A stretch of DNA of 23,663 bases from an uncultured Porphyromonadaceae bacterium (GCA_902491515.1 CABUIC010000035.1:1-23663); one strand, 5' to 3'. Counted from the first letter of the stretch, positions 8,354-16,642 are shown. Notes: generated by a model from the letters alone, not told the origin. Made by a program: numbers and translations.

Positions 8354-8728
8354 ATGAAAACTTACTTCAAACCAATTGCACTCCTCATTGCGATGGCATT
8401 TGCATCCACTCATGTAGTCGCGAAAGATCCCCCAAAACCGTCGGACCCTAAGGAAATCGAACTTCCACCACGAGTCAAGCCACATCCAAGAACACCGGAT
8501 GCTGAAAATATCGTTAGAGGCCTACTCGACGGTCATGTTCTCACCATCACCTTTGCCGAGCCGGAAGGCATGGCCCGCGTAAGCCTGCGCGAAGGCGGAG
8601 TACAGACCATCTACACCGGCTTCCACGCCACCGCCGCCCCCATCGTCGTAACCGTACGCGCAACGGACCTTCCCGTCCAGATCTACATCAAAACCCAATC
8701 CAACGAATACGAAGGCTGGATTGAGTAA
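8354..8728 (+). CDS. small secreted DUF3244-like protein
   Basis: This 124-residue protein has a signal peptide (MKTYFKPIALLIAMAFASTHVVAK, cleavage near residue 23), a proline-rich linker (about 25-50), and a beta-rich domain with the pattern DGHVLTITFAEPEGMARVSLREG followed by PVQIYIKTQSNEYEGWI. This layout, hydrophobic strands around a small Ig-like fold, resembles DUF3244 proteins common in Bacteroidales. The function is unknown. It should be periplasmic or exported. It lies directly after a TPR membrane regulator, which suggests a ligand or partner role, but that is inference. The first half is relatively AT-rich and the second half, from about 8520, is GC-rich, so the gene is itself a composition mosaic. 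Confidence 0.75.
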   Translation: MKTYFKPIALLIAMAFASTHVVAKDPPKPSDPKEIELPPRVKPHPRTPDAENIVRGLLDGHVLTITFAEPEGMARVSLREGGVQTIYTGFHATAAPIVVTVRATDLPVQIYIKTQSNEYEGWIE

Positions 8729-8743
8729 AGTCATCTTACTCAA
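8721..8743 (+). terminator. hairpin overlapping the stop of the DUF3244-like gene
   Basis: TTGAGTAA (8721-8728) pairs perfectly with TTACTCAA (8736-8743) across seven bases, and the stop codon sits in the left arm. Only AT-rich sequence follows, not a pure T run, so this is a possible terminator or 3' end stabiliser. Confidence 0.4.
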
Positions 8744-8798
8744 ATTAAAGTTCAAATAACAAATATTATAATGAAAACCATTAAAAATGTTCAGGCGA

Positions 8799-8964
8799 GG
8801 CGGACGCGCCATGGCGCGTCCCTACAAATATTTGATATATAATTATTTGATAAACACATTATAAACATTAGAAAACAATAATTTGTGATACGTCTGATAA
8901 TAATCCTATTCGGCAATGTGCTTATAGACAAACGGCTGTAGGGACGCGCCATAGCGCGTCCGCC
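8799..8964. repeat. inverted pair of GC-rich self-palindromic repeats, pair 1
   Basis: A 27-base unit at 8799-8825 and its reverse complement at 8938-8964 match with one mismatch. Each unit is itself a palindrome built on GACGCGCCATGGCGCGTC (second copy has ATA for ATG) with a short asymmetric GTAGG end. The 112 bases between are strongly AT-rich and code for nothing I can see. The arrangement resembles REP/BIME-type elements. Together with the predicted promoter at 9025, this accounts for the 361-base gap 8729-9089. Confidence 0.8.
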
Positions 8965-9024
8965 CCGTCGGAGGTATTTTTTTATCGGAAATTTAAAATT
9001 GCCCGATGTTAACAAAAAAAATAT

Positions 9025-9055
9025 TTTGAAATTTCATAACAATTAAATAAATTTG
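9025..9055 (+). promoter_or_regulatory. predicted promoter of the outer-membrane beta-barrel gene
   Basis: TTTG at 9025-9028, 19 bases, then TAAATTTG at 9048-9055: a full match to the Bacteroidota promoter pattern. Transcription would start near 9062, 28 bases before the ATG at 9090. Confidence 0.7.
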
Positions 9056-9089
9056 TAACCAAAACAACTTTCAAATAAATCAAAGTCTT

Positions 9090-9689
9090 ATGAAGAAATT
9101 ACTGATTTTAGCGCTTGCCTGTGCCGCTATAGCGGTGCCTGCGCTCTCCGCTCAGGAGCGGGGATGGGTTGCCGGTGTGGAGTACGAGCAGTCGAACTAT
9201 GAGAGCGCCTATGTCGACGGTATTGTTTCCACGGGTTCGCTCAGGTCCTACGGTTTCAAGATTAGCGGGGCTTACAACCTCACCCTGCCTGTGGTGAAAG
9301 GTCTGTTCGTGCGCCCGAAAATCAACATTAACTTCCGCTGGGGCGATTATCGTGAAATGGTTGATCTCACCTATCCTGGAATGGGCCCGACAAGTCCGAA
9401 ATTCAACTCCATCGGCACCGGAATCAATGCTTTCGTCGGTTATCGGTTCTTCAAATACCTCGAGTTCTTCACCGGACCGACGGTAGACTGGTATTTCTAC
9501 AACCATCAGAAGGACCATCCAACCCATCCCGACATAAGCAACGGAGCGACGTATTCCTACTGGACTTTCGGACTCGGCGTTCCCGTTGGCCCTGTTACAA
9601 TAGAGGGAACATACCGTCAGCACCTCAATACCCCGGAGACCGATCTGGAGCGCAACCGCTGGAGCCTCGGCGTGACTTATAGGTTCTGA
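9090..9689 (+). CDS. small outer-membrane beta-barrel protein (porin-like)
   Basis: This 199-residue protein has a signal peptide (MKKLLILALACAAIAVPALSAQ, cleavage after about residue 21) and alternating beta-strand sequence throughout: GWVAGVEYEQSNYES, SYGFKISGAYNLTL, GLFVRPKININFRW, GINAFVGYRFFKYLEFFTG, YWTFGLGVPVGPVTIEGTYRQ. It ends in NRWSLGVTYRF, with the terminal Phe expected of outer-membrane barrels inserted by BamA. About eight strands fit, as in small OmpX/OmpA-like or porin-family barrels. Substrate or role is unknown. It has its own predicted promoter, is monocistronic, and lies between the two pairs of palindromic repeats. Confidence 0.82.
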   Translation: MKKLLILALACAAIAVPALSAQERGWVAGVEYEQSNYESAYVDGIVSTGSLRSYGFKISGAYNLTLPVVKGLFVRPKININFRWGDYREMVDLTYPGMGPTSPKFNSIGTGINAFVGYRFFKYLEFFTGPTVDWYFYNHQKDHPTHPDISNGATYSYWTFGLGVPVGPVTIEGTYRQHLNTPETDLERNRWSLGVTYRF

Positions 9690-9719
9690 GATAACGTGAG
9701 CGCTGAAAAACAGCGAATT

Positions 9720-9802
9720 GTAGGGACGCACGGCTCGTGCGTCCTAATTAACCGTTTAATGTTCAAGATATTGGCAGAGGACGCACGAGCCGTGCGTCCC
9801 TT
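9720..9802. repeat. inverted pair of GC-rich self-palindromic repeats, pair 2
   Basis: A 24-base unit at 9722-9745 and its exact reverse complement at 9778-9801 are separated by 32 bases. Each contains the internal palindrome GACGCACGGCTCGTGCGTC and begins with the same (GT)AGGGACGC edge as pair 1, so all four copies look like one family with varied centres. Just upstream is a small stem, CGCTG (9701-9705) with CAGCG (9711-9715), and TCAGCG recurs at 9802-9807. An open frame running through the repeats (9696-9911) is not credible as a gene. Confidence 0.8.
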
Positions 9803-9850
9803 CAGCGCGATAATTGATTTTGCGCTTTGTGTCGTTTGTTTCGCGTGGAA

Positions 9851-9882
9851 TTTGTATGGATTGGGGAAAATATTTATCTTTG
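9851..9882 (+). promoter_or_regulatory. predicted promoter of the unrecognised gene at 9908
   Basis: TTTG at 9851-9854, 20 bases, then TATCTTTG at 9875-9882, a full match to the Bacteroidota pattern. The predicted transcript start near 9889 leaves 19 bases before ATG 9908. Confidence 0.65.
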
Positions 9883-9907
9883 CGGGGAATCAATATAACA
9901 GGCTGTT

Positions 9908-10515
9908 ATGAAGGAATCAACAAGACATTTGTGGTGGTCGGCGTCAGATGAAAAGTGCCGGATGGCTGACGAGATTTATGCGGAGGCCGAGCGGACTTAC
10001 CGCGAGTTCGGTCTGCCTTATATCCCTTCGAGGCTCGAAAGGGAATGCCAGTATGACTTCAAGCTTTGCTCGCTTGTGGCCTACCGTATGGTCACGGCCA
10101 TCTTTGCCGGAGCCGACGAGTGGGCCGGACTTTCGCCGGATTCCTGGTGCCTTACCTTAGAATATCCATATCCCTCGGGCCCGGCGGGAGCGCCGGAGTG
10201 GTTGCCCATGCAGTTCGCCGGACCATCGGCTACGACCGTCTGTTCAGAATCAACCGCTGCGCCTTCAGCTCTCCGGACTCGGTGATAGCCTTCGGCAAGT
10301 TCGCGCCCGGTTTCGAACTGCCCTTTAAAATCCTCAAAGGACTGAAATTCATCGGGCGTTCGGGCGGCTGGACTTTCTTCAAGCTCGACCCGGAGTCGAC
10401 GGACGACATGACGGCAATGCTCCTGCTCCCGCTCGAGAAGAATTTCGAGATAGAGTTCGCCCACTTCCCGCATGATGGCGAAAAACGGATTATTTTCAGA
10501 TGGATTGACTCATAG
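9908..10515 (+). pseudogene. unrecognised protein gene with an apparent frameshift
   Basis: I do not recognise the family. From ATG 9908 a credible protein begins (MKESTRHLWWSASDEKC, ECQYDFKLCSLVAYRMVTAIF) and reads to about EYPYPSGP near 10180, after which that frame loses sense and ends at 10285. A frame displaced by one base then carries credible sequence (GGSAGVVAHAVRRTIGYD, DSVIAFGKFAPGFELPFKIL, EKNFEIEFAHFP) to a stop at 10515. One extra C in the CCC run at 10180-10182 would join them into one protein of about 202 residues. No signal peptide or membrane segment is visible, so it is probably cytoplasmic. It has a strong predicted promoter and stands alone. The break may be a mutation or a sequencing error. 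Confidence 0.6.
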
Positions 10516-10538
10516 ACGGTTTTTTTTTCGGGCTTTCG

Positions 10539-10570
10539 GTTGCATTTTCTGTTTTTATTTGTTAGATTTG
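10539..10570 (+). promoter_or_regulatory. predicted lpxA-like promoter that decides the start codon
   Basis: GTTG at 10539-10542 (near TTTG), 20 bases, then TAGATTTG at 10563-10570. Transcription would begin near 10577, just after the in-frame ATG at 10574, which is therefore unlikely to be used. This favours the ATG at 10613 with a leader of about 36 bases. Confidence 0.6.
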
Positions 10571-10612
10571 CGAATGAAAACCAAACTAACCGTTAAATCA
10601 ATACCGAACCCT

Positions 10613-11404
10613 ATGATAAGTCCTTTAGCATACGTCGACCCCAAGGCCAAAATCGGCCGCGACGTGACAATCCATCCTTTCGCCTATATCGACGCCGACA
10701 CGGAAATCGGCGACGGCTGTGAAATCAAGCCTTATGCGAGCATTCTCGCGGGAACGACGCTCGGGCGGAACGTGCGCGTGTACCAGGGCGCCATCGTCGG
10801 CGCCGAGCCTCAGGATTTCCGCTGGAAAGGCGAACCCACGCGCTGCACTGTTGGCGACAACACCGTGGTCCGTGAGCAGGTGATCATCAACCGCAGCATC
10901 CGCCCGGATGGCGTGACGTCCATCGGCGCGGAGTGTTTTCTCCTCGCGAAGACGCATATCGGCCACGATTCGCACGTGGCGCCCAAGTGCGTGCTCGGCA
11001 ACGGTGTGACCGTGGCCGGCGACGTTGAAATCGAGGACGGCTCGATTCTTTCGTCCAACGTCATTGTCAATGAGAAAAGCCATATCGGCAAGTACGTGCT
11101 CGTGAAGGGCGGCACGCGCATCAGCTCGAATGTGCCGCCGTACACCATCATGGCGCACAATCCGGCCGTGTACTATGGCGTGAACTCCGTAATCATGGGC
11201 AAGCACGCCGGCTTCACGGAGCAGCAGATTGACGATGTGGCGAAGGCCTACCGCCATATCTACCAGACTTCGACCTCGCTTTTCAACGCGCTCAAGCGCA
11301 TCGAGGCAGACATCGACGACGGCCTCGTCCGCCGCGAGATTCTCAGCTTTGTCCGCAACAACAACTACAAGATTGTCGGCGAGCACGTCGAGACGGGCGA
11401 CTGA
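10613..11404 (+). CDS. lpxA: LpxA-family acyl-ACP--UDP-GlcNAc O-acyltransferase
   Basis: This 263-residue cytoplasmic enzyme has the left-handed beta-helix hexapeptide pattern from the start (ISPLAYVDPKAKIGRDVTIHPFAYID) and the C-terminal helical part typical of LpxA (KAYRHIYQTSTSLFNALKRIE). LpxA transfers a 3-hydroxyacyl chain to UDP-GlcNAc, the first step of lipid A synthesis. THIGHDSHV aligns with the AHIAHDCTV catalytic segment of E. coli LpxA, making His118 the likely base equivalent to H125, with His115 for H122. Start ATG 10613 is chosen from the family-typical MISPLAY opening and the promoter position. No lpxD, lpxC or fabZ is near. Bacteroidota often carry a divergent second LpxA-like protein beginning MISPLAYVDP, so this may be that paralogue rather than the core enzyme. 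Confidence 0.82.
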   Translation: MISPLAYVDPKAKIGRDVTIHPFAYIDADTEIGDGCEIKPYASILAGTTLGRNVRVYQGAIVGAEPQDFRWKGEPTRCTVGDNTVVREQVIINRSIRPDGVTSIGAECFLLAKTHIGHDSHVAPKCVLGNGVTVAGDVEIEDGSILSSNVIVNEKSHIGKYVLVKGGTRISSNVPPYTIMAHNPAVYYGVNSVIMGKHAGFTEQQIDDVAKAYRHIYQTSTSLFNALKRIEADIDDGLVRREILSFVRNNNYKIVGEHVETGD

Positions 11405-11423
11405 TACAATATATCATACAGCA

Positions 11424-11463
11424 AATCCCCCGGGTCTCTCTCTGTGGAGGCCCGGGGGATTTT
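11424..11463. terminator. bidirectional terminator between lpxA and oadB
   Basis: AATCCCCCGGG (11424-11434) pairs perfectly with CCCGGGGGATT (11451-11461). A short T run follows on the + strand, and the mirrored sequence has T residues on the - strand. It lies between the convergent lpxA-like and oadB-like genes and can serve both. Confidence 0.88.
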
Positions 11464-11484
11464 GTCAGGTATGCGAGGCTATGC

Positions 11485-12642
11485 TCAGGCGAGGAAGCCG
11501 AGGAGCACGCCGGCGGCGACTGCGGAACCGATTACGCCGGCAACGTTCGGGCCCATGGCGTGCATGAGCAGATAGTTGGAGGGGTCGTATTCGAGGCCGA
11601 GGTTGTTGGAGATTCGAGCGCTCATGGGCACTGCGGACACGCCGGCGTTGCCGATGAGGGGGTTGATCTTCTTGTCCTTGGGGAGGACGAGATTGAAGAG
11701 CTTCACGAAGAGCACGCCGGAGGAGGATGCTATCACGAAAGCCATGAATCCGAGGAAGAAGATGAAGATTGTCTGCGGGGTGAGGAATTGCGAGGCCTGG
11801 GTGGAGGCGCCCACGGTCATGCCGAGGAGAATCGTCACGATGTCGGTGAGGGCGTTGGAGGCCGTCTTTGCAAGGCGCGTCGTCACGCCGCATTCGCGCA
11901 GGAGGTTGCCGAAGAAGAGCATGCCGAGCAGGGGAATGCCTGAGGGCACGACGAAGCAGGTGAGGAGCATGCCCACGATGGGGAAGATAATCTTCTCGTT
12001 CTGCGAGACGGCGCGGGCGGGCTTCATCTTGATGAGGCGCTCGTTCTTCGTGGTGAAGAGACGCATCAGCGGGGGCTGGATCACAGGCACGAGGGCCATG
12101 TAGGAGTACGCGCTGACGGCGATGGCGCCCATGAGGTTGGGAGCGAGCTTGGAGCTGAGGAAGATGGCCGTGGGGCCGTCTGCACCGCCGATGATGGCGA
12201 TGGCGCCGGCCTGGTCGGGAGCGAAGCCGATGGCGAGGGCCACCATGTATGCTCCGAAGATGCCGAACTGGGCGGCCGCGCCGATGAGCATGAGCTTGGG
12301 ATTGGCGATGAGGGCCGAGAAGTCGGTCATGGCGCCGATGCCGAGGAAGATCAGCGGGGGATACCAGCCGGCGCTTACGCCGTTGTAGAGGATATTGAGG
12401 ACGGAGCCTTCTTCATAGATGCCGATTTCGAGGCCGGCCTCGGTGTTGAAGGGGATGTTGCCGATGAGGATGCCGAAGCCGATGGGCACGAGGAGCATGG
12501 GCTCGAAGTTCTTCTTGATGGCGAGCCAAATGAAGAAGAGACCCACGGCCAGCATCACGAAGTTGCCGAACTCGGCATTGGCGAAGCCTGTCAGTTCCCA
12601 GAACTGCTGCAGGTTGTTGAGGATAAAATCGCCGAATGACAT
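11485..12642 (-). CDS. oadB: Na+-translocating decarboxylase beta subunit (OadB/GcdB/MmdB)
   Basis: This 385-residue polytopic inner-membrane protein is the ion channel of a biotin-dependent decarboxylase Na+ pump. It couples loss of CO2 from carboxybiotin to Na+ export. The family motif GGADGPTAIF is present with Asp155, the position of the essential Asp in this conserved membrane motif, followed by AYSYMALVPVIQPP and the closing GPNVAGVIGSAVAAGVLLGFL. Many hydrophobic helices run through the whole length, which is normal for the family (about 375-430 residues). It is the last gene of the operon, 34 bases after the biotin carrier, and ends at the bidirectional terminator. Neighbouring mmdA and epimerase indicate methylmalonyl-CoA rather than oxaloacetate as substrate. 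Confidence 0.95.
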   Translation of the reverse strand: MSFGDFILNNLQQFWELTGFANAEFGNFVMLAVGLFFIWLAIKKNFEPMLLVPIGFGILIGNIPFNTEAGLEIGIYEEGSVLNILYNGVSAGWYPPLIFLGIGAMTDFSALIANPKLMLIGAAAQFGIFGAYMVALAIGFAPDQAGAIAIIGGADGPTAIFLSSKLAPNLMGAIAVSAYSYMALVPVIQPPLMRLFTTKNERLIKMKPARAVSQNEKIIFPIVGMLLTCFVVPSGIPLLGMLFFGNLLRECGVTTRLAKTASNALTDIVTILLGMTVGASTQASQFLTPQTIFIFFLGFMAFVIASSSGVLFVKLFNLVLPKDKKINPLIGNAGVSAVPMSARISNNLGLEYDPSNYLLMHAMGPNVAGVIGSAVAAGVLLGFLA

Positions 12643-12676
12643 GGAAAATCTATCAGGGGTTTATGTGTTTCGGTGA

Positions 12677-13108
12677 TTATTCGAGGGTGATGAGCGCGGC
12701 GCCTTCGAGGACGGATTCGCCCTGGGCGACGTTCACGGAGGCCACGCGGCCGTCGCGGCCGGCGTGGATGGCGTTCTCCATCTTCATAGCCTCGAGGAGA
12801 ACTACGACGTCGGAAGCCTTGACCGTGTCGCCGACCTTGACGTTGACGGCGAGAACCGTGCCGGGCAGGGGAGCCTTGACGGGGGCGCCGCCGGTGGCGG
12901 CAGCGGCGGGTTTGGCGATGATCTTGTCGCCGGTGGCTGTGCGGGGAGCGGCTGAGGGGCGCACGGCGGCAACCTTCGCCGCGGGAGCCTTCTCGAGTTC
13001 TACCTTGTAGGGGACACCGTTGACTTCCACCTGGGCGATATTGTCGTCGATGTCGCCGACGGCAACCTTGTAGGTGTTGCCGTTGATTTTATATTTGTAT
13101 TCTTTCAT
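12677..13108 (-). CDS. mmdC: biotin carboxyl carrier subunit of methylmalonyl-CoA decarboxylase
   Basis: This 143-residue protein carries the CO2 group between carboxyltransferase and membrane subunit. The C-terminal biotinyl domain (about 76-143) has the classic EAMKMEN motif with biotinylated Lys109 and the conserved PLPGTVLAVNVKVGD start. An Ala/Pro-rich flexible linker occupies about 40-76, as usual in MmdC/GcdC. An N-terminal segment (MKEYKYKINGNTYKVAVGDI) resembles the small N-terminal beta domain found in Bacteroidota members. Located between the OadG-like fusion and oadB, with gaps of 57 and 34 bases. The gene symbol follows the Veillonella naming and is by analogy. Confidence 0.93.
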   Translation of the reverse strand: MKEYKYKINGNTYKVAVGDIDDNIAQVEVNGVPYKVELEKAPAAKVAAVRPSAAPRTATGDKIIAKPAAAATGGAPVKAPLPGTVLAVNVKVGDTVKASDVVVLLEAMKMENAIHAGRDGRVASVNVAQGESVLEGAALITLE

Positions 13109-13165
13109 TGTGGTTGATGGCTTGATGATAGTGGATTTTGTGAAAACCGTTTTGAAATTCGGGAA

Positions 13166-14086
13166 TCAACGCTTGTTGAAGTGGTGCTCGGGCATTGTGC
13201 GGATGCCGTAGATTTTCGAGCTCCAGGGGGAGTATGCGCGCTTCACCTTGTTGATTGTGAGGACGGCGCTCTCGGTGTCGTGGGCGTTGAGGTGCTCGTG
13301 GAGAGCCATGACGATAGCGGCGATTTCCTCGCCGGAGTCGTGGCCGCAGAGGTCGGTGGCGACTTCTTCCTTGCTTACGCCGTGGGCGCGGCGCTTGTTG
13401 AGGGCGGAGACGGCGGCGCCGATCTTGCCGATGCCGTAGTAGGCGAGGCAGAGGAGCAGGAGGGCCGAGAAGACCACTCCCATTGCCATGAGGGTCATGG
13501 CGAAGCCGTTTTTGTCGCGTGCGGCGAATTCGTCGATTTTCTTGTTGGTGTCCTTGATGACGTTTGCGCTCGAGGGGGTGATGTAGTCGGCGTCACCGCC
13601 GGTGCGCACTGCCCATTCGCCGTTGCCGTCGGATGTGCGGGCCCATGTCTGGTCGGCGCCGAGCGATGCTGGAATCACCACGGAGTCGATGAGGGTGTGG
13701 CCGTCGGCGTCGTAGATGCCTATCCAGTTGTCGACGCCGGGCTCGAGCGTGAAGCTGGTGTGGAACGTGCCCTTGTTTGGCTCGCCGTCTGCGAAGAACA
13801 CGACGTGCTGGCGCTTGGGGATGCGGGTGTTGACATCGCCGAGGGGCACGGGGTACTTGCGGGGCTGGGTCGAGTCGTTTGTGAGGTAGACGCTCGAGAT
13901 TTCCAGCGGGGAGAAGTTGGCGTTGAAGAGCTCAATCCACGCCTGCCGCTGTCCGTATTCGTCGACGACGCCGGAGGTGTTGGTGACCATCACTTCGTTG
14001 ATGCGAAGGGCCTTGCGGTCGTGAGCGAGGCCGGAGCCGGCGCACAGGAGCAAGGCGGTCACCGCGATAGCGATTTTCTTAATCAT
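13166..14086 (-). CDS. lamin-tail domain fused to OadG-like decarboxylase gamma subunit
   Basis: This 306-residue protein starts at 14086 (MIKKIAIAVTALLLCAGS), a clear signal peptide. The longer open frame from 14392 adds about 100 arginine-rich residues that are antisense-like noise over mmdA. After cleavage near residue 21 comes a lamin-tail-type domain (about 25-175: LRINEVMVTNTSGVVDEYG, AWIELFN, HVVFFADGE, DNWIGIYD), which should lie in the periplasm. A transmembrane helix at about 194-216 (GFAMTLMAMGVVFSALLLL) matches the single helix of OadG/MmdD, the subunit that assembles the Na+ pump. A cytoplasmic tail (about 217-306) follows, with Ala/Glu-rich OadG-like sequence. Its place between the carboxyltransferase and biotin carrier supports the gamma-subunit role. 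The job of the lamin-tail domain is unknown. Confidence 0.85.
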   Translation of the reverse strand: MIKKIAIAVTALLLCAGSGLAHDRKALRINEVMVTNTSGVVDEYGQRQAWIELFNANFSPLEISSVYLTNDSTQPRKYPVPLGDVNTRIPKRQHVVFFADGEPNKGTFHTSFTLEPGVDNWIGIYDADGHTLIDSVVIPASLGADQTWARTSDGNGEWAVRTGGDADYITPSSANVIKDTNKKIDEFAARDKNGFAMTLMAMGVVFSALLLLCLAYYGIGKIGAAVSALNKRRAHGVSKEEVATDLCGHDSGEEIAAIVMALHEHLNAHDTESAVLTINKVKRAYSPWSSKIYGIRTMPEHHFNKR

Positions 14087-14109
14087 ATCTGAAAGGTGCG
14101 GATTGGAGT

Positions 14110-15663
<1,554 letters not shown>

Positions 15664-15701
15664 ATTCGTGGTGGAGTATGGATTTTAAAAGGATGGGTGG
15701 A

Positions 15702-16121
15702 TTACTTGTTGGGGTCCTCGCAGAGCTCGACGAGAGTGCCTACCGTGCTCTTGGGGTGCAGGAAAGCGATGTTGAGGCCTTCGGCGCCCTTGCGGGGAGC
15801 CTTGTCGATGAGGCGGCAGCCCTTGGCCTCGACTTCGGCGAGGGCGTTGGCCACGCCGTCCTCGACGGCGAAAGCGATGTGCTGGATGCCGCCGCGGCCG
15901 CCGTTGTTGGCGATGAACTTGGAGATTGCGCTGTCCTCGCTGGTGCCTTCGAGGAGCTCGATTTTGGTCTGGCCTACCTTGAAGAAGGCGGTGCGCACTT
16001 TCTGGTCAGCCACTTCTTCGATGGCGAAGCATTTGAAGCCGAGCATGTTTTCGTAGAAAGGAATGGCCTCGTCGAGGCTGGGAACGGCGATGCCGATGTG
16101 TTCGATATGTGAAATATCCAT
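15702..16121 (-). CDS. mce: methylmalonyl-CoA epimerase
   Basis: This 139-residue protein of the vicinal-oxygen-chelate (glyoxalase) superfamily interconverts (R)- and (S)-methylmalonyl-CoA, feeding the decarboxylase next to it. I start at 16121 (MDISHIEHIGIAVPSLDEAI). The longer frame upstream lies over the regulator gene. Metal-ligand candidates are His8 (EHIGIAV), Glu55 (KIELLEGT), His81 (GIQHIAFAV) and Glu132 (TLVELCED), matching the two betaalphabetabetabeta repeats. The sequence KGAEGLNIAFLHPKSTVGTLVEL is typical of Mce. Mutase genes of the same pathway are not in this window. Confidence 0.95.
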   Translation of the reverse strand: MDISHIEHIGIAVPSLDEAIPFYENMLGFKCFAIEEVADQKVRTAFFKVGQTKIELLEGTSEDSAISKFIANNGGRGGIQHIAFAVEDGVANALAEVEAKGCRLIDKAPRKGAEGLNIAFLHPKSTVGTLVELCEDPNK

Positions 16122-16147
16122 GATTAAAAGGGTGTGGTTTGTATGGT

Positions 16148-16642
16148 TTATTTGTTTGATTTGTCGTTGTTTTCGGGCTCTCCGCCGGAGAGGGGCACCT
16201 GACGCTTGAACACTTCCTGAAAGGAGATGAGGGTCTCGGTGCGGGCGAAGCCCAGAGCCTGAATTTCGTTCTGTAGGAGGTGGAGTAGATGGTCGTTGTT
16301 GCGGGCGTAGAGCTTGATGAATATGTCGTACTGGCCTGTGGTGAAGTGGCATTCCACTACTTCGGGAATGTTGCGCAGAGCCTCGACCACTTTCTCGAAC
16401 TGGGAGGGATCGCGGAGGAAGAGTCCGACGTAGGCGCAGGTGTCGTAGCCGAGGGTCGAGGGGTTGATGAGGAGCTCGGAGCCGCAGATTACCTTATTGG
16501 CCATGAGTCTTTGTACGCGCTGGTGGACAGCGGCGCCCGAAACGCCGTAATCACGGGCGATTTCGAGGTAGGGGGTGCGGGCATTGGTGCTGAGAGCCTG
16601 GAGGATTGTCGTGTCGAGAGTGTCGAAATACTGTCGTGCCAT
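16148..16642 (-). CDS. Lrp/AsnC-family transcriptional regulator
   Basis: This 164-residue protein has an N-terminal winged HTH (about 8-55: LDTTILQALSTNARTPYLEIA, VSGAAVHQRVQRLMANKVI) and a C-terminal RAM ligand-binding domain (about 65-150: GYDTCAYVGLFL, VVECHFTTGQYDIFIKLYA). The RAM domain binds amino acids or similar small molecules and drives oligomer assembly. I prefer the start at 16642 (MARQYFDTLDTTIL), close to the usual family start. An in-frame ATG at 16684 would add 14 residues and cannot be excluded. It is the first gene of the methylmalonyl-CoA decarboxylase operon, 26 bases before mce, so it may control that operon and itself. Ligand unknown. Confidence 0.92.
   Translation of the reverse strand: MARQYFDTLDTTILQALSTNARTPYLEIARDYGVSGAAVHQRVQRLMANKVICGSELLINPSTLGYDTCAYVGLFLRDPSQFEKVVEALRNIPEVVECHFTTGQYDIFIKLYARNNDHLLHLLQNEIQALGFARTETLISFQEVFKRQVPLSGGEPENNDKSNK

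Noticed and set aside
8799..8964. Invertible promoter flanked by inverted repeats, as in Bacteroides phase variation
   Set aside because: The segment between the repeats contains no TAnnTTTG element on either strand, a good promoter for the next gene lies outside it (9025-9055), the arms are self-palindromic and no recombinase is nearby.
9696..9911. Open frame of 71 codons on the + strand after the beta-barrel gene
   Set aside because: It runs through the palindromic repeats and the next gene's promoter, and its residues show no protein-like pattern.
10472..10612. Longer start for the LpxA-like protein
   Set aside because: The extension overlaps the preceding gene and the promoter. The predicted transcript begins after the ATG at 10574, and family members start MISPLAY.
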